Shown here: positions 49,260-61,845 of the stretch, piece after piece | How the letters are laid out: each line of letters starts with the position of its first letter | How positions within the stretch are numbered: position 1 is the stretch's first letter | Source of the DNA: Marinosulfonomonas sp. | Lineage (GTDB): Bacteria; Pseudomonadota; Alphaproteobacteria; Rhodobacterales; Rhodobacteraceae | Assembly (NCBI GenBank): GCA_015488685.1 | Contig: WFNH01000074.1 | Location: 27,699 to 91,698, forward strand | Direction: 5' to 3' | Length of the DNA stretch: 64,000 bases | The notes under the pieces: model-generated | The model's input: the letters and a program-made list of their open reading frames with translations, nothing else | Database searches by the model: none | Told to the model about the DNA's origin: nothing | Made by a program: the position numbers and the translations under genes

Positions 49260-50555
49260 ATGCTTAAGGATCAGGATCGGATCTTTACCAATCTATACGG
49301 GATGCATGACCGCAGCCTTGCGGGCGCGAAAAAGCGTGGCCATTGGGATGGCACCGCTGCCATCATCAAAAAGGGCCGCGACTGGATCGTGGAAGAGGCC
49401 AAATCATCCGGCCTGCGCGGACGTGGTGGGGCGGGTTTCCCGACCGGCCTGAAATGGTCCTTCATGCCCAAGGAAAGCGATGGTCGGCCCGCTTATCTGG
49501 TGATCAACGCCGATGAATCCGAGCCGGGCACCTGCAAAGACCGCGAAATCATGCGCCACGATCCGCACACTTTGGTTGAGGGGGCGTTGATAGCGTCTTT
49601 CGCGATGGGGGCACATGCGGCCTATATTTATATCCGCGGCGAATTCATCCGCGAGCGCGAGGCGCTTCAGGCGGCAATCGACGAAGCCTATGACGCCGGA
49701 CTGCTGGGCAAGAATGCCGCGAAATCCGGTTGGGATTTTGACCTCTATCTGGCGCATGGTGCCGGTGCCTACATCTGCGGCGAAGAAACCGCTATGCTGG
49801 AAAGCCTTGAGGGCAAAAAAGGCATGCCGCGCATGAAGCCACCGTTCCCGGCGGGCGCGGGTCTGTATGGCTGCCCGACCACAGTGAACAACGTTGAATC
49901 CATCGCTGTGATCCCGACCATCATGCGGCGCGGGGCAAGCTGGTTTTCCAGCATGGGGCGCCCGAACAACGCGGGCACCAAGCTGTTCGGGATTTCCGGC
50001 CATGTGGTGAACCCCTGTGTGGTCGAAGAAGAAATGTCGATACCCTTGCGCGAATTGCTGGAGCGTCATTGCGGCGGTGTTCGCGGTGGCTGGGACAATC
50101 TGAAAGCGGTTATTCCGGGTGGCTCATCCGTGCCGTTGCTGCCGCGTGATGTGGCCGACGAATGTATCATGGATTTCGACTGGCTGCGCGAACAACGTTC
50201 GGGGCTGGGCACGGCGGCTGTGATCGTGATGGACGAAAGCACCGACATTATCAAAGCAATCTGGCGGTTAAGCAAATTCTACAAACATGAAAGCTGCGGG
50301 CAATGCACTCCGTGCCGTGAAGGTACCGGCTGGATGATGCGCGTGATGGACCGTCTGGTGACGGGCGATGCGGAAATCGAGGAAATCGACATGCTGCTAA
50401 GCGTGACCAAACAGGTCGAAGGGCACACGATTTGCGCCCTTGGCGATGCGGCAGCCTGGCCCATTCAAGGGCTGGTGCGCCATTTCCGTGGCGAGATCGA
50501 AGATCGCATTAAGTATAAGAAAACAGGGCGGGTTTCCGCTGTGGCGGCTGAATAG
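49260..50555 (+). CDS. nuoF: NADH-quinone oxidoreductase subunit F
   Basis: 431 residues, the NADH-oxidising flavoprotein. FMN/NADH-binding segments: [20 protein letters not shown] and [20 protein letters not shown]. The N3 [4Fe-4S] cluster ligands are in [16 protein letters not shown] near residue 343 with a fourth Cys in [13 protein letters not shown]. All expected sites are present. Confidence 0.96.
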   Translation: MLKDQDRIFTNLYGMHDRSLAGAKKRGHWDGTAAIIKKGRDWIVEEAKSSGLRGRGGAGFPTGLKWSFMPKESDGRPAYLVINADESEPGTCKDREIMRHDPHTLVEGALIASFAMGAHAAYIYIRGEFIREREALQAAIDEAYDAGLLGKNAAKSGWDFDLYLAHGAGAYICGEETAMLESLEGKKGMPRMKPPFPAGAGLYGCPTTVNNVESIAVIPTIMRRGASWFSSMGRPNNAGTKLFGISGHVVNPCVVEEEMSIPLRELLERHCGGVRGGWDNLKAVIPGGSSVPLLPRDVADECIMDFDWLREQRSGLGTAAVIVMDESTDIIKAIWRLSKFYKHESCGQCTPCREGTGWMMRVMDRLVTGDAEIEEIDMLLSVTKQVEGHTICALGDAAAWPIQGLVRHFRGEIEDRIKYKKTGRVSAVAAE

Positions 50556-50623
50556 ATGAAGCAGTGTTATTGCATAACAACAGGTGGCGTTCCCATCTCC
50601 TTTTTATCAAAAGGAGACGACCT

Positions 50624-51037
50624 ATGACTTATGTAAAATCAACACTTGTAACCGCTTTGACTGTTTTCACCCTGACAACGGGCATGGCCTTGGCCAAAAC
50701 GCCTTTGCCAAAGGAAAACCATATCAATTATTCGCTGATGGCCGGCGTGGCGGCGGATAATATCCGTAAAACCTGCCCCAGCATATCGGCACGGATGTTT
50801 GTGGCCTGGAGCAAGCTGAACGCGCTGAAATCCTACGCGATCAGCAAAGGCTATACCGAACCCGAGGTTCGGGCCTTTTTGAAAGACCCGAAAGAGAAAG
50901 CCCGCGTCAAAGGCATGGCGGCGGATTACCTGAAAGCGCATGGCGCTGTTGCAGGTGATCCCGAAAGCTATTGCACCGTGGGCCGTGAAGAAATCGCCAA
51001 AAAGAGCCTTATTGGCCAGATGTTGAGGGCAAGATAA
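50624..51037 (+). CDS. DUF5333 periplasmic protein of nuo operon
   Basis: 137 residues with signal peptide [20 protein letters not shown], cleavage near MALA|K (residue 24). Mature part has two cysteines ([10 protein letters not shown] and [10 protein letters not shown]) and a helical body ([40 protein letters not shown]). It is the DUF5333 type found between nuoF and nuoG in Rhodobacterales. Ribosome site AAAGGAGACGACC. The function is not known. Confidence 0.8.
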   Translation: MTYVKSTLVTALTVFTLTTGMALAKTPLPKENHINYSLMAGVAADNIRKTCPSISARMFVAWSKLNALKSYAISKGYTEPEVRAFLKDPKEKARVKGMAADYLKAHGAVAGDPESYCTVGREEIAKKSLIGQMLRAR

Positions 51038-51041
51038 CACC

Positions 51042-53063
51042 ATGACCGACCTGCGCAAAATCATCATCGACGACAATGAGGTCGAAGTTGACGGGGCAAT
51101 GACCCTTATTCAGGCATGTGAACAAGCAGGCGTGGAAATCCCGCGTTTTTGTTATCACGAACGCCTGTCCATCGCGGGGAACTGCCGCATGTGTCTGGTC
51201 GAAGTCGTCGGGGGGCCGCCCAAACCTGCGGCCTCTTGCGCCATGCAGGTGCGCGATCTGCGCCCCGGGCCGGAAGGACAGCCGCCGGTTGTGAAAACCA
51301 ATTCGCCGATGGTGAAAAAGGCCCGCGAAGGCGTGATGGAATTCATGCTGATCAACCACCCGCTGGATTGCCCGATTTGCGATCAGGGCGGCGAATGCGA
51401 TTTGCAGGATCAGGCGATGGCTTATGGCGTTTCCGCCAGCCGTTACAAGGAACCCAAACGCGCGGTTGATAATCTGGACCTTGGCCCGTTGGTCGCCACC
51501 GAAATGACCCGCTGTATTTCCTGCACCCGTTGCGTGCGTTTCACCACCGAAGTTGCCGGCATCACCGTAATGGGCCAGATCGGCCGGGGCGAAGACGCCG
51601 AAATCACCGCCTATCTGGACGAAACCCTGAACAGCAACCTGCAAGGCAACATCATTGACCTGTGCCCTGTCGGCGCGCTGACTAATAAGCCCTATGCGTT
51701 CACTGCCCGTCCGTGGGAATTGACCAAGACCGAGACCATCGACGTGATGGACGCGCTTGGCTCCAATATTCGGGTCGATACCAAAGGGCGCGAAGTCAAA
51801 CGCATCTTGCCGCGCAACCATGATGGCGTGAACGAGGAATGGATCTCCGACAAAACCCGTTTTGTCTGGGATGGTCTGCGGTCGCAACGTCTGGACCAAC
51901 CATATGTGCGTGTCGCCGGCAAACTGAAGCCCGCAACATGGGGCGAGGCGCTGGCCGCTGCTGCCAAAGCCATGAAAGACGCCAAGGTTGCTGGTCTGGT
52001 TGGCGATCTGGTTCCTGTCGAAGCAGCCTTTGCCCTGAAACAGTTGATCGAGGGGCAGGGCGGTAACGTCGAATGCCGCGTTGACGGGGCGAAACTGCCT
52101 GCGGGCAACCGATCGGCATATGTCGGCACCGCCACCATCGAGGATATTGATAACGCGCAGATGATCCAGCTGATCGGTTGTGATCCGCGCAATGAGGCTC
52201 CGGTTCTGAACGCGCGCATCCGCAAAGCGTGGGCACGCGGGGCGCAGATTGGTCTGATTGGGCAGCCGGTGGACCTGACCTATGATTATTTCCACATGGG
52301 TGATGGCCGCGCCGATCTGATGGTGACCATGGACAAGAAATTCAACGAGGTGCTGAAAGTACCCTCTGTTGTGATCGTCGGCATGGGCGCGCTGCGCGAG
52401 GCCGATGGCGAAGCGGTTCTTTCCCAGGCGATGAAACTGGCCGAGGCCACGGATAGCAAACTGATGGTGCTGCACACCGCCGCCGCCCGCGTGGGGGCGC
52501 TGGATGTGGATGCTGTGACCGAAGGCGGCATGACGGCCGCACTGGATAGGGCCGATGTGGTTTACAATCTGGGCGCGGACGAAGTTGAAATCGCCAAAGG
52601 TGCCTTTGTGATCTATCAGGGCAGCCACGGTGACCGTGGTGCGCATCGGGCGGATGTGATCCTGCCTGCTGCGGCCTATACCGAAGAAAGCGGCGTGTTC
52701 GTGAATACCGAAGGGCGGCCGCAGATGGCCAACCGCGCAGGGTTTGCGCCGGGGCAGGCCAAGGAAAACTGGGCCATCCTGCGGGCATTGTCGGCGGAAT
52801 TGGGCAACGCACTGCCTTATGACACGCTGGCGCAACTGCGTCAGGCGATTGTTGCCGAGGTGCCGCATATGGCGCAAATCGATGTGGTTCCTGAAAACGA
52901 ATGGAAACCCGTACCGTTGCGCGATCCGGCCAAGAACGCCAGTTTCCTGAACGCGATCAATGATTTCTATCTGACCAACCCGATTGCACGGGCCAGCAAA
53001 CTAATGGGCGAACTGTCGGCACTGGCCAAGGCACGCGGCACAACAAAGGTGGCAGCAGAGTGA
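51042..53063 (+). CDS. nuoG: NADH-quinone oxidoreductase subunit G
   Basis: 673 residues. Large iron-sulfur subunit: 2Fe-2S ([20 protein letters not shown]), the His/Cys 4Fe-4S site ([19 protein letters not shown]), and the two-cluster part ([16 protein letters not shown] and [20 protein letters not shown]). The C-terminal half is molybdopterin-oxidoreductase-like ([20 protein letters not shown]) without cofactor function. Start ATG 51042 sits 5 bases after the preceding stop. Confidence 0.96.
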   Translation: MTDLRKIIIDDNEVEVDGAMTLIQACEQAGVEIPRFCYHERLSIAGNCRMCLVEVVGGPPKPAASCAMQVRDLRPGPEGQPPVVKTNSPMVKKAREGVMEFMLINHPLDCPICDQGGECDLQDQAMAYGVSASRYKEPKRAVDNLDLGPLVATEMTRCISCTRCVRFTTEVAGITVMGQIGRGEDAEITAYLDETLNSNLQGNIIDLCPVGALTNKPYAFTARPWELTKTETIDVMDALGSNIRVDTKGREVKRILPRNHDGVNEEWISDKTRFVWDGLRSQRLDQPYVRVAGKLKPATWGEALAAAAKAMKDAKVAGLVGDLVPVEAAFALKQLIEGQGGNVECRVDGAKLPAGNRSAYVGTATIEDIDNAQMIQLIGCDPRNEAPVLNARIRKAWARGAQIGLIGQPVDLTYDYFHMGDGRADLMVTMDKKFNEVLKVPSVVIVGMGALREADGEAVLSQAMKLAEATDSKLMVLHTAAARVGALDVDAVTEGGMTAALDRADVVYNLGADEVEIAKGAFVIYQGSHGDRGAHRADVILPAAAYTEESGVFVNTEGRPQMANRAGFAPGQAKENWAILRALSAELGNALPYDTLAQLRQAIVAEVPHMAQIDVVPENEWKPVPLRDPAKNASFLNAINDFYLTNPIARASKLMGELSALAKARGTTKVAAE

Positions 53064-53470
53064 TGATGCAGCAGGCGGTTCATAAGGCCCCGATTGCCCT
53101 TGCCCTTTTGGGTGGGGTGGCAGCCTGTGCGCCTGCGGAGCCCGTTGATCCGGCCGTGTTCGAACCGGAATATCTGGGCGTGCAAACACGCCTGCTGGAT
53201 GATGATCTGGTCAATATGTTCGTCACCATGCGCGGTGCACGGGATCGGGCGGATGTGGCGGCCTATGCAGAATGTGCGGCGGCGGAATATACGCTGATCC
53301 GCGGCTACAGATATTTGCGCCATTTGCGCACAAATATCGACGAAAAGAATGGCCAGTGGCGCGGGGATGCTATTTATACCATCTCGGCGGACAAGCCGCT
53401 GGGACTAAAGACAATTGATGCCAAGGCCGCGGTGGCCGGATGCGTCGAAAACGGGATACCAAGGGTGTGA
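53063..53470 (+). CDS. Small lipoprotein between nuoG and nuoH
   Basis: 135 residues. Lipobox ALLGGVAAC gives a lipidated Cys near residue 22. The mature part has LLDDDLVNMFVTMRGARDRA, YAECAAAEYTLIRGYRYLRH and the end AKAAVAGCVENGIPRV. The ATG overlaps the nuoG stop (TGATG). No known family; similar small lipoproteins may be common at this spot in relatives. Lies in the envelope and probably follows nuo expression. Confidence 0.72.
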   Translation: MMQQAVHKAPIALALLGGVAACAPAEPVDPAVFEPEYLGVQTRLLDDDLVNMFVTMRGARDRADVAAYAECAAAEYTLIRGYRYLRHLRTNIDEKNGQWRGDAIYTISADKPLGLKTIDAKAAVAGCVENGIPRV

Positions 53471-53476
53471 GGACCA

Positions 53477-54514
53477 ATGGCTGAATTTTTAGCAACCCCG
53501 CTGGGGATATTCGTACTAATCTTCGCACAAGTGCTTGCGATCATTGCTTTTGTGATGATTTCGCTGCTGTTTCTTGTCTGGGGCGATCGTAAAATCTGGG
53601 CCGCTGTGCAGATGCGCAAAGGGCCGAACATTGTGGGGGCCTATGGCCTGTTGCAATCGGTGGCCGATGCGCTGAAATATGTGGTGAAAGAAGTGGTGGT
53701 GCCCGCCGGTGCCGACAAGCCGCTGTTCTTCCTTGCGCCGATGGTCGCCTTTGTGATGTCGATGCTGACTTGGGCGGTGCTGCCGTTCAATGACGGCTGG
53801 GTTTTGGCCGATATGAACGTTGCGGTGCTGTATGTGTTCGCGATTGGCGGGCTTGAAGTATACGGCGTGATTATCGGCGGTTGGGCATCCAATTCGAAAT
53901 ACCCGTTCCTTGGCGCGATGCGCTCGGCGGCGCAGATGATTTCCTACGAGGTGTCGATCGGGTTGATCCTGATCGGTGTGATCATCTCGACCGGCAGCTT
54001 GAACTTTAGCGACATTGTGCGCGCGCAGGACGGCAATTACGGCTTCTTCAGCTGGTACTGGTTGCCGCATTTCCCGATGGTATTCCTGTTCTTCATCAGT
54101 TCGCTGGCGGAAACCAACCGCCCGCCGTTCGATCTGCCCGAAGCGGAATCCGAACTGGTTGCAGGTTTCATGGTGGAATATTCGGCAACCGTTTATCTGC
54201 TGTATATGGCCGGCGAATACATCGCCATCTTTATGATGTGCGGCCTGATTTCGGTGCTGTTCTTTGGCGGCTGGCTGTCGCCCATCCCGGGGCTGCCTGA
54301 TGGCGTGCTGTGGATGTTTGGCAAAATGGTGTTCTTCTTCTTCATCTTCGCGATGGTCAAGGCGATCACCCCGCGCTATCGCTACGACCAACTGATGCGC
54401 ATTGGCTGGAAAGTGTTCCTGCCGCTGTCGCTGGCCTGGGTGGTGATTGTATCTTTCCTTGCACATTTTGGCGCCTTCGGCGGAGCATATGCCCGCTGGG
54501 CGATAGGAGGCTGA
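53477..54514 (+). CDS. nuoH: NADH-quinone oxidoreductase subunit H
   Basis: 345 residues, eight-helix membrane subunit linking the peripheral arm to the proton pumps. Markers: [20 protein letters not shown], the quinone-site loop [20 protein letters not shown] and [20 protein letters not shown]. Complete. Confidence 0.96.
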   Translation: MAEFLATPLGIFVLIFAQVLAIIAFVMISLLFLVWGDRKIWAAVQMRKGPNIVGAYGLLQSVADALKYVVKEVVVPAGADKPLFFLAPMVAFVMSMLTWAVLPFNDGWVLADMNVAVLYVFAIGGLEVYGVIIGGWASNSKYPFLGAMRSAAQMISYEVSIGLILIGVIISTGSLNFSDIVRAQDGNYGFFSWYWLPHFPMVFLFFISSLAETNRPPFDLPEAESELVAGFMVEYSATVYLLYMAGEYIAIFMMCGLISVLFFGGWLSPIPGLPDGVLWMFGKMVFFFFIFAMVKAITPRYRYDQLMRIGWKVFLPLSLAWVVIVSFLAHFGAFGGAYARWAIGG

Positions 54515-54518
54515 GCCG

Positions 54519-55010
54519 ATGGCATTTGATTACGTTCGCGCAACCAAATACTTCCTGCTGTTTGATTACATCAAAGGGTTCCAACTGGGCTTCAAGTATT
54601 TCTTTGCCCCCAAGGCAACGCTGAACTATCCGCATGAAAAGGGGCCGCTTAGCCCGCGTTTTCGCGGGGAACACGCATTGCGTCGCTACCCAAGCGGCGA
54701 GGAACGCTGCATCGCCTGTAAACTGTGCGAAGCGATCTGCCCGGCACAGGCGATCACCATTGATGCCGAGCCGCGTGATGATGGCAGCCGCCGCACCACG
54801 CGCTATGACATAGATATGACCAAATGCATCTACTGCGGCTTCTGCCAAGAGGCTTGCCCGGTGGATGCAATCGTCGAGGGGCCGAATTTCGAATTCGCCA
54901 CCGAGACACGCGAAGAACTGTTTTACGACAAAGCAAAACTGCTGGACAACGGCGACCGCTGGGAAGCCGAAATTGCCCGCAATCTGGAACTGGACGCGCC
55001 TTATCGCTAA
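54519..55010 (+). CDS. nuoI: NADH-quinone oxidoreductase subunit I
   Basis: 163 residues with two ferredoxin-like [4Fe-4S] motifs, [14 protein letters not shown] and [14 protein letters not shown] (clusters N6a/N6b). N-terminal helix [19 protein letters not shown] lies along the membrane. Complete and as expected in length for alphaproteobacteria. Confidence 0.96.
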   Translation: MAFDYVRATKYFLLFDYIKGFQLGFKYFFAPKATLNYPHEKGPLSPRFRGEHALRRYPSGEERCIACKLCEAICPAQAITIDAEPRDDGSRRTTRYDIDMTKCIYCGFCQEACPVDAIVEGPNFEFATETREELFYDKAKLLDNGDRWEAEIARNLELDAPYR

Positions 55011-55052
55011 GGCAAGCTGGGGCAACGACCCCGTGAACGAAGGGACATAGAA

Positions 55053-55667
55053 ATGGGTGTAGCCGATTTCGCATTTTACATCTTCGCCATTAGTGCGGTG
55101 ATCGGGGGGCTGTTTACGGTCGTCTCGAAAAACCCTGTGCATTCGGTGCTGTGGCTGATTTTGGCGTTCCTGTCATCGGCAGGGCTGTTTGTGCTGCTGG
55201 GGGCCGAATTCGTGGCGATGCTGCTGGTCATTGTTTACGTTGGCGCTGTGGCAGTTTTGTTCATGTTCGTGGTGATGATGATCGACGTGGACTTTGCCGA
55301 ACTGCGCGGGCAGATGGCCAAATATGTGCCGATTGCGCTGTTGATCGGGGTGGTTTTGTTGCTGGAACTGTCGCTGGCCTTTGGCACATGGCAGGTGTCC
55401 AACAACGCCGAGGCCGTGCGCGCCGCGATTGCGCCCGATATGGCCGAGGTGACGAACACGGCGGCCTTGGGTCAGCTGGTCTATGAAAAATATATCTATC
55501 TCTTCCAAACCGCGGGCCTGATCCTGCTGGTGGCCATGATCGGGGCGATTGTGCTGACACTGCGCCATCGTGTGAACATCAAACGCCAGAACGTAATGGA
55601 GCAGATGCACCGCGATCCGGCAAAGGCGATGGAAGTGATTGACGTGAAACCGGGGCAGGGGTTGTGA
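55053..55667 (+). CDS. nuoJ: NADH-quinone oxidoreductase subunit J
   Basis: 204 residues, five membrane helices with the conserved third helix [20 protein letters not shown] containing the pi-bulge region of complex I. The C-terminal tail is basic ([19 protein letters not shown]). Ends in GTGA-type closeness to nuoK. Confidence 0.95.
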   Translation: MGVADFAFYIFAISAVIGGLFTVVSKNPVHSVLWLILAFLSSAGLFVLLGAEFVAMLLVIVYVGAVAVLFMFVVMMIDVDFAELRGQMAKYVPIALLIGVVLLLELSLAFGTWQVSNNAEAVRAAIAPDMAEVTNTAALGQLVYEKYIYLFQTAGLILLVAMIGAIVLTLRHRVNIKRQNVMEQMHRDPAKAMEVIDVKPGQGL

Positions 55668-55669
55668 AC

Positions 55670-55975
55670 ATGATCGGAATTGAAAACTATCTGGCCGTTG
55701 GGGCCGCGCTTTTCGTGATCGGGATTTTCGGGATTTTCCTGAACCGCAAGAACGTGATCATCATTTTGATGTCGATCGAACTGATGCTGCTTGCGGTCAA
55801 TATAAACCTTGTCGCCTTTTCTGCCTTTAGTGGCGATCTGGTCGGCCAAGTGTTCACCATATTCGTGCTGACCGTTGCTGCCGCCGAGGCGGCGATCGGT
55901 CTGGCGATCCTTGTTGTTTTCTTCCGCAACCGCGGCACGATTGATGTTGAAGACATCAACGTGATGAAGGGGTAA
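55670..55975 (+). CDS. nuoK: NADH-quinone oxidoreductase subunit K
   Basis: 101 residues, three membrane helices with the conserved Glu in [18 protein letters not shown] and a second in [18 protein letters not shown]. The ATG at 55670 gives the family N-terminus [14 protein letters not shown]; a GTG two codons earlier overlaps the nuoJ stop. Complete. Confidence 0.95.
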   Translation: MIGIENYLAVGAALFVIGIFGIFLNRKNVIIILMSIELMLLAVNINLVAFSAFSGDLVGQVFTIFVLTVAAAEAAIGLAILVVFFRNRGTIDVEDINVMKG

Positions 55976-55980
55976 ATACG

Positions 55981-58059
55981 ATGCTGCAAACAATACTTTT
56001 TGCCCCCCTGATCGGCGCGTTAATCGCCGGTTTCGGTTGGCGGATCATCGGTGAAAAAGGCGCGCAGGTGCTGACCACGGGGCTGTTGTTCCTGTCGGCG
56101 CTGCTGTCTTGGGTGGTGTTTCTGACGTTTGATGGGGAAACCCAGCACATCCAGATCCTGCGCTATATCGAAAGCGGCACGTTAAGCACTGATTGGGGTA
56201 TCCGGCTGGACCGGCTGACCGCGATCATGCTGATTGTGGTCACCACGGTGTCCAGTCTGGTTCACCTTTATAGCATGGGTTATATGGAGGACGACCCGCA
56301 GTGGGACGAGGGCCAGAACTATAAGGCGCGCTTCTTCGCGTATCTGTCGTTCTTTACCTTTGCCATGCTGGCGCTGGTGACCGCCGACAATCTGGTGCAG
56401 ATGTTCTTTGGCTGGGAAGGCGTGGGCGTTGCGTCCTACCTGCTGATTGGTTTTTACTACAAGAAACCCAGCGCGAATGCCGCCGCGATCAAGGCCTTTG
56501 TGGTCAACCGTGTGGGTGACTTTGGTTTTGCCCTGGGCATCTTTGGTCTGTTCTATCTAACTGACAGCATCAAGATGGACGATGTATTCGCTGCCGCCCC
56601 TGCGCTGGCCGAAACCAACCTGCATTTCCTGTGGGCTGACTGGAACGCCGCCAACCTGCTGGCCGTTCTGCTGTTCATCGGCGCGATGGGGAAATCGGCG
56701 CAATTGTTCCTGCACACTTGGTTGCCCGACGCGATGGAAGGCCCGACACCCGTGTCGGCCCTGATCCACGCAGCGACCATGGTTACCGCCGGTGTTTTCC
56801 TTGTCTGCCGTATGTCGCCGCTGATGGAATACGCACCGCAAGCCACCGCCTTTATCGTGGTGATCGGCGCGGCCACGGCCTTTGCTGCGGCCACGATCGG
56901 TCTGGTGCAAAACGATATCAAACGCGTGATCGCCTATTCGACCATGTCGCAGTTGGGCTATATGTTTGTGGCGGCTGGTGTTGGTGCTTATGGCGTGGCC
57001 ATGTTCCACCTGCTGACACACGCATTTTTCAAAGCGATGTTGTTCCTTGGGGCCGGGTCTGTGATCACCGCGATGCACCACGAACAGGACATGCGCAACT
57101 ATGGTAACCTGCGCAAGAAAATCCCGCTGACCTTCTATGCGATGCTGATTGGCACGCTGGCAATCACCGGTGTGGGTATTCCGTTCAGTGGTGATTTGTT
57201 CGGTGTGCCGATTGGCTTTGCCGGCTTCCTGTCCAAGGATGCAATCATCGAATCCTCGTTCGGGGCACAGACCGGCGTTGGCAACTTTGCCTTCTGGATG
57301 CTGGTGATCGCGGCGGCCTTTACCAGTTTCTACAGCTGGCGCCTGATGTTCATGACCTTCTGGGGCAAGGCGCGCGGTGATGCCCATGCCCATGAACACG
57401 CCCACGAAAGCCCGATGACCATGCTGGTGCCGCTGGGTGTGCTGGCACTGGGTGCGGCGTTCTCGGGGATGGTCTGGTATAACAGCTTCTTTGGCAATCA
57501 CGAGAAAATGCTGACGTTCTTTGGGATCGAGCAACATCAGGTCGAAGCAACAGCCGAGGGTGCGTCGGAAGATACGACAAGCCACGAAGCAATGGCCGGT
57601 ATTGCGCCCAAAGGGGCGATCTTTATGGGACCGGAAAACGAAGTGATCGAAAAGGCGCACCAGTCGCCTGCATGGGTCAAGGTTTCGCCGTTTATTGCGA
57701 TGGTTCTGGGGTTTGTGCTGGCGTGGTATTTCTACATCGTGAACCCCGCCGCGCCCCGTCGTTTGGCCGAGGTGCAGCCGGTGTTGTACCGGTTCCTGCT
57801 GAACAAATGGTATTTTGATGAAATTTACGATGTGCTGATCGTGCGCCCTGCGTTCGCGATTGGCCGGTTCCTGTGGAAGAAGGGTGATATGGGCGTGATT
57901 GATGGCAGCATCAACGGGGTGGCAATGCGGATTATTCCGTTCTTTACCCGCCTCGCGGGCCGCGCACAAAGCGGTTATGTCTTTACTTATGCGCTGTCTA
58001 TGGTGATCGGAATGGTGATTTTGATCAGCTGGATGGCGATCGGCGGGGGGGCAGAATAA
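55981..58059 (+). CDS. nuoL: NADH-quinone oxidoreductase subunit L
   Basis: 692 residues, antiporter-like proton-pumping subunit. Core motif [20 protein letters not shown] and [20 protein letters not shown] with conserved Glu/Lys residues, [16 protein letters not shown], and the long lateral helix near the C-terminus. A histidine-rich cytoplasmic loop ([10 protein letters not shown] near residue 465) is noticeable. The last base overlaps nuoM (TAATGG). Confidence 0.96.
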   Translation: MLQTILFAPLIGALIAGFGWRIIGEKGAQVLTTGLLFLSALLSWVVFLTFDGETQHIQILRYIESGTLSTDWGIRLDRLTAIMLIVVTTVSSLVHLYSMGYMEDDPQWDEGQNYKARFFAYLSFFTFAMLALVTADNLVQMFFGWEGVGVASYLLIGFYYKKPSANAAAIKAFVVNRVGDFGFALGIFGLFYLTDSIKMDDVFAAAPALAETNLHFLWADWNAANLLAVLLFIGAMGKSAQLFLHTWLPDAMEGPTPVSALIHAATMVTAGVFLVCRMSPLMEYAPQATAFIVVIGAATAFAAATIGLVQNDIKRVIAYSTMSQLGYMFVAAGVGAYGVAMFHLLTHAFFKAMLFLGAGSVITAMHHEQDMRNYGNLRKKIPLTFYAMLIGTLAITGVGIPFSGDLFGVPIGFAGFLSKDAIIESSFGAQTGVGNFAFWMLVIAAAFTSFYSWRLMFMTFWGKARGDAHAHEHAHESPMTMLVPLGVLALGAAFSGMVWYNSFFGNHEKMLTFFGIEQHQVEATAEGASEDTTSHEAMAGIAPKGAIFMGPENEVIEKAHQSPAWVKVSPFIAMVLGFVLAWYFYIVNPAAPRRLAEVQPVLYRFLLNKWYFDEIYDVLIVRPAFAIGRFLWKKGDMGVIDGSINGVAMRIIPFFTRLAGRAQSGYVFTYALSMVIGMVILISWMAIGGGAE

Positions 58060-59597
58060 TGGAAAACCTGCTGTCTATTGTCACCTTTATCCCCGCCCTT
58101 GCGGCGCTGATACTGGCGGTGTTCCTGCGCGGCAACGATGCTGCGGCGCAAAAGAACGCAAAATGGCTGGCGCTGCTGGCAACGTCGGCCACCTTCATCC
58201 TGTCGATCTTTATTCTGACCGGGTTTGACCCGTCCGACACGGGCTTTCAATTCGTTGAGGAAAAGGACTGGATCCTTGGTCTGAAATACAAAATGGGCGT
58301 GGACGGGATTTCGGTGCTGTTCGTGATGCTGACCACATTCCTGATGCCGATCACCATTGCGGCCTGCTGGAAGGTCGAGGTGCGCGTCAAGGAATACATG
58401 ATCGCGTTCCTGTTGCTGGAAACCCTGATGCTGGGCGTGTTCATGGCGCTGGATCTGGTGCTGTTCTATCTGTTCTTCGAGGCAGGTCTGATCCCGATGT
58501 TCCTGATCATCGGTATCTGGGGCGGGGCAAACCGGATTTATGCGGCGTTCAAGTTCTTCCTTTATACTTTCCTTGGATCAGTGTTGATGCTGGTGGCAAT
58601 GGTTGCAATGTATCGTGATGCGGGCACCACGGATATTCCGATGCTGCTGAAACACACGTTTACCTCGGACACGATGGCAATTTTCGGGTTCCAGATTGTC
58701 GGCGGGTTGCAAACCCTGCTGTGGCTGGCGTTCTTTGCCAGTTTTGCGGTGAAAATGCCGATGTGGCCGTTTCATACATGGCTGCCTGACGCGCACGTTC
58801 AGGCCCCTACGGCTGGCTCGGTTGTGCTGGCTTCGGTGTTGCTGAAGATGGGCGGTTACGGGTTCTTGCGATTCAGTCTGCCGATGTTCCCTGTAGCGTC
58901 CGATATTTTCACGCCGCTGATTATGTGGCTGTCGGTGATCGCGATTATCTATACCTCGCTTGTGGCGATGGTGCAGGAAGACATGAAAAAGCTGATCGCC
59001 TATTCGTCGGTTGCCCATATGGGCTATGTGACGATGGGGACATTCGCGATGAACCAGCAAGGTGTTGACGGGGCCATCTTCCAGATGGTCAGCCACGGCT
59101 TTGTTGCCGGCGCGCTGTTCCTGTGTGTTGGCGTGATCTATGACCGGATGCACACCCGCGATATCGACGCTTACGGTGGTCTGGTAAACCGGATGCCCAA
59201 ATACGCACTGGTCTTCATGTTCTTTACCATGGCCAATGTCGGCCTGCCGGGCACATCCGGGTTTGTCGGGGAATTCCTGACGCTGATGGGCACCTTCCAG
59301 GTGAACACATGGGCGGCGGCGTTTGCCACTACCGGCGTGATCCTGTCGGCCTCCTATGCGCTATGGCTGTATCGCCGGGTGGCCTTCGGGGACCTGATCA
59401 AGGAAAGCCTGAAGTCGATCACCGATATGGACACCCGCGAAAAGCTGATCTTTGCACCGCTGGTGTTCATGACACTGCTGCTGGGGATTTATCCCACGCT
59501 GGTGCTGGACATCATCGGCCCCTCGGTCGAGGCGCTTGTTAACAACTATCACGCAGTGATCCCGGTCGATACGGCCGCGGCACTGGTATCACATTAG
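58059..59597 (+). CDS. nuoM: NADH-quinone oxidoreductase subunit M
   Basis: 512 residues, second antiporter-like pump. Motifs: [18 protein letters not shown] with the key Glu, [20 protein letters not shown] and [20 protein letters not shown]. Fourteen membrane helices expected. Start overlaps the last base of nuoL. Confidence 0.96.
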   Translation: MENLLSIVTFIPALAALILAVFLRGNDAAAQKNAKWLALLATSATFILSIFILTGFDPSDTGFQFVEEKDWILGLKYKMGVDGISVLFVMLTTFLMPITIAACWKVEVRVKEYMIAFLLLETLMLGVFMALDLVLFYLFFEAGLIPMFLIIGIWGGANRIYAAFKFFLYTFLGSVLMLVAMVAMYRDAGTTDIPMLLKHTFTSDTMAIFGFQIVGGLQTLLWLAFFASFAVKMPMWPFHTWLPDAHVQAPTAGSVVLASVLLKMGGYGFLRFSLPMFPVASDIFTPLIMWLSVIAIIYTSLVAMVQEDMKKLIAYSSVAHMGYVTMGTFAMNQQGVDGAIFQMVSHGFVAGALFLCVGVIYDRMHTRDIDAYGGLVNRMPKYALVFMFFTMANVGLPGTSGFVGEFLTLMGTFQVNTWAAAFATTGVILSASYALWLYRRVAFGDLIKESLKSITDMDTREKLIFAPLVFMTLLLGIYPTLVLDIIGPSVEALVNNYHAVIPVDTAAALVSH

Positions 59598-59607
59598 GGG
59601 TGGCGAA

Positions 59608-61047
59608 ATGCTGAACACCGATATTTCCATTGTTCTGCCTGAAATCGTCCTGGCCTTGTTTGCCATGGCCGCCCTGCTGTTCGGGGTTTACACCAAGAAA
59701 GACAAGGTCGCAGGGCCGATCCTTTGGGCCACATCTGCGGTTCTGGCTGCAATTGGCATCTGGATTGCCATGTCGCCTGCGGGCACGCACACAGCATTCA
59801 ACGGGGCCTTTGTCGACGACAGCTTTGCGCGGTTTGCCAAGGTCACGATCCTGCTGTCTGCCGCCGCCGTTCTGCTGATGAGCGCGGATTTCATGTACCG
59901 TCGCGGATTGCTACGGTTTGAGTATCCCATTCTGGTGGCCCTGTCGGCTGTTGGCATGATGATGATGGTTTCGGCTGGCGACCTGATGGCGTTGTATATG
60001 GGGTTGGAGCTGCAATCGCTGGCGCTATATGTCGTTGCTGCCTTGAATCGTGATAGTCTGAAATCGACAGAAGCGGGCCTGAAGTATTTTGTGCTGGGCG
60101 CCTTGTCGTCAGGTATCCTGCTCTATGGCGCATCACTGGTTTACGGGTTCGCCGGAAGCACGGTATTTTCGGACATCATCGTTTCCGCCGAAGGGCACAT
60201 TCCGCTGGGACTGCTGTTCGGTCTGACATTCGTAATCATGGGGCTGGCGTTCAAAGTGTCCGCCGTGCCGTTCCACATGTGGGCACCCGATGTCTATGAA
60301 GGGTCGCCCACGCCTGTCACCGCCTTCTTTGCAACCGCACCGAAAATGGCCGCGATGGGGCTGTTTGCCCGCGTGGTGCATGACGCCTTTGGCATGGCCG
60401 TAGCAGACTGGAGCCAGATCATCGCGCTGCTGGCTGTGGCCTCGATGTTCGTCGGCTCAATCGCCGCGATTGGTCAGAGAAATATCAAACGCCTGATGGC
60501 ATATTCGTCGATCACCCACATGGGGTTCGCCCTGATGGGGCTGGCGGCGGGCACTGCCCTCGGCGTTCAGGCGATGCTGGTTTACATGGTGATCTATGTG
60601 ACGATGAACATCGGCACCTTCGCCTTTATCATGTCGATGGAAAAAGACGGTGTTCCGGTAACCGATATTTCGGCGCTGAAGCAGTATTCCAAACACGAAC
60701 CGTTAAGGGCGCTGGCCCTTCTGTTGCTGATGTTCAGCCTTGCCGGTGTTCCGCCTTTGCTGGGATTCTTCGGTAAATTCTATGTGCTGAAGGCCGCAGT
60801 GGATGCCAATATGACATGGCTGGCAACTGCAGGGGCAATCGCATCGGTAATCGGTGCATTCTATTATCTGCGGATCGTCTACTACATGTATTTCGGCGAA
60901 AATGAAGAAGAAACGCTGGATGGCACGATGGCCCCGACCCAATGGGTGTTCCTGATGGCGTCTGCCGCTATCATGCTGCTGGGTCTGGTGAACATGTTCG
61001 GCGTTGACGGTTACGCGGCCATGGCGGCCGAGGCTCTTGTCAAATAA
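59608..61047 (+). CDS. nuoN: NADH-quinone oxidoreductase subunit N
   Basis: 479 residues, third antiporter-like pump. Markers: [40 protein letters not shown] and [20 protein letters not shown]. It ends the nuo set; the biotin ligase gene begins inside its last codons, so birA, coaX and rnj are probably read with the operon. Confidence 0.96.
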   Translation: MLNTDISIVLPEIVLALFAMAALLFGVYTKKDKVAGPILWATSAVLAAIGIWIAMSPAGTHTAFNGAFVDDSFARFAKVTILLSAAAVLLMSADFMYRRGLLRFEYPILVALSAVGMMMMVSAGDLMALYMGLELQSLALYVVAALNRDSLKSTEAGLKYFVLGALSSGILLYGASLVYGFAGSTVFSDIIVSAEGHIPLGLLFGLTFVIMGLAFKVSAVPFHMWAPDVYEGSPTPVTAFFATAPKMAAMGLFARVVHDAFGMAVADWSQIIALLAVASMFVGSIAAIGQRNIKRLMAYSSITHMGFALMGLAAGTALGVQAMLVYMVIYVTMNIGTFAFIMSMEKDGVPVTDISALKQYSKHEPLRALALLLLMFSLAGVPPLLGFFGKFYVLKAAVDANMTWLATAGAIASVIGAFYYLRIVYYMYFGENEEETLDGTMAPTQWVFLMASAAIMLLGLVNMFGVDGYAAMAAEALVK

Positions 61048-61780
61048 CGACTGGCCTGTCGGTTACGGGCGGATCATTCTGCCCGAGGTCGACAGCACCC
61101 TTTCCGAGGCAACGCGTCAGGCCCCGTCATTGGCGGGGCCGACATGGATTTTGGCGCTTTGCCAAACCGCAGGGCGCGCACGTCGCGGGCGGGCGTGGGT
61201 CGATCCGGTCGGGAATTTTGCAGCAACATTGGTGATGCGCCCCGATGGTGGGCCGGATCGCGCGGCGCTGCGATCCTTCATTGCGTCACTGGCACTGTAT
61301 GATGCGATTGTTGCGGTGACGGGGCGGGCCACGGGGCTGGCGCTGAAATGGCCAAACGACGTGCTGCTGAATGGCGGCAAGCTGGCGGGGATATTGCTGG
61401 AAAGCAATGGTACCGGCGCGCTGTCCATCGGCATTGGCGTGAACCTGTTAAACGCCCCGGATAAGGCACAGGTCGAGGAGCGCGCCGTGCCCCCTGTCAG
61501 CCTGCTGTCGGAAACCGGTGCAGATGTCACCCCCGAGGATTTCCTGAACGCCCTTGCCCCCGCCTTTGCCCGATACGAGGCACAGTTCAACGCCTACGGT
61601 TTTGCCCCGATCCGCACCGCATGGCTGGACCGCGCGGCGCGTCTGGGGCAGGTGATCACAGCGCGCATGGGCACGACAGAGCAGACCGGCACGTTCGAAA
61701 CGGTGGACGACAGTGGCGCACTTATACTAAGGACAAATCAAGGCCAACAGGCGATCCCTGCGGGCGAGGTTCATTTCTAG
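61037..61780 (+). CDS. birA: Biotin--[acetyl-CoA carboxylase] ligase
   Basis: 247 residues. Attaches biotin to carrier lysines such as the one in MccA. Active-site segments: [34 protein letters not shown] (biotinyl-AMP loop) and [20 protein letters not shown], then [11 protein letters not shown]. No N-terminal HTH, so it is an enzyme without repressor function. The TTG at 61037 is the best start and overlaps the end of nuoN; earlier codons read only nuoN in another frame. Confidence 0.92.
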   Translation: MSNNDWPVGYGRIILPEVDSTLSEATRQAPSLAGPTWILALCQTAGRARRGRAWVDPVGNFAATLVMRPDGGPDRAALRSFIASLALYDAIVAVTGRATGLALKWPNDVLLNGGKLAGILLESNGTGALSIGIGVNLLNAPDKAQVEERAVPPVSLLSETGADVTPEDFLNALAPAFARYEAQFNAYGFAPIRTAWLDRAARLGQVITARMGTTEQTGTFETVDDSGALILRTNQGQQAIPAGEVHF

Positions 61781-61845
61781 GCGCAATCCCACAGGCAAGA
61801 GCCGGTTTCGGGACCAAATTGCGCGGTAACAAAAGGAAGCGCCAT

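Noticed and set aside
51009..52877. 622-codon minus-strand open frame opposite nuoG
   Set aside because: Shadow of nuoG codon bias; no known motif and no ribosome site.
56557..57969. 470-codon minus-strand open frame opposite nuoL
   Set aside because: Same reason: mirrors the nuoL frame and consists of His/Arg/Gln-rich sequence.
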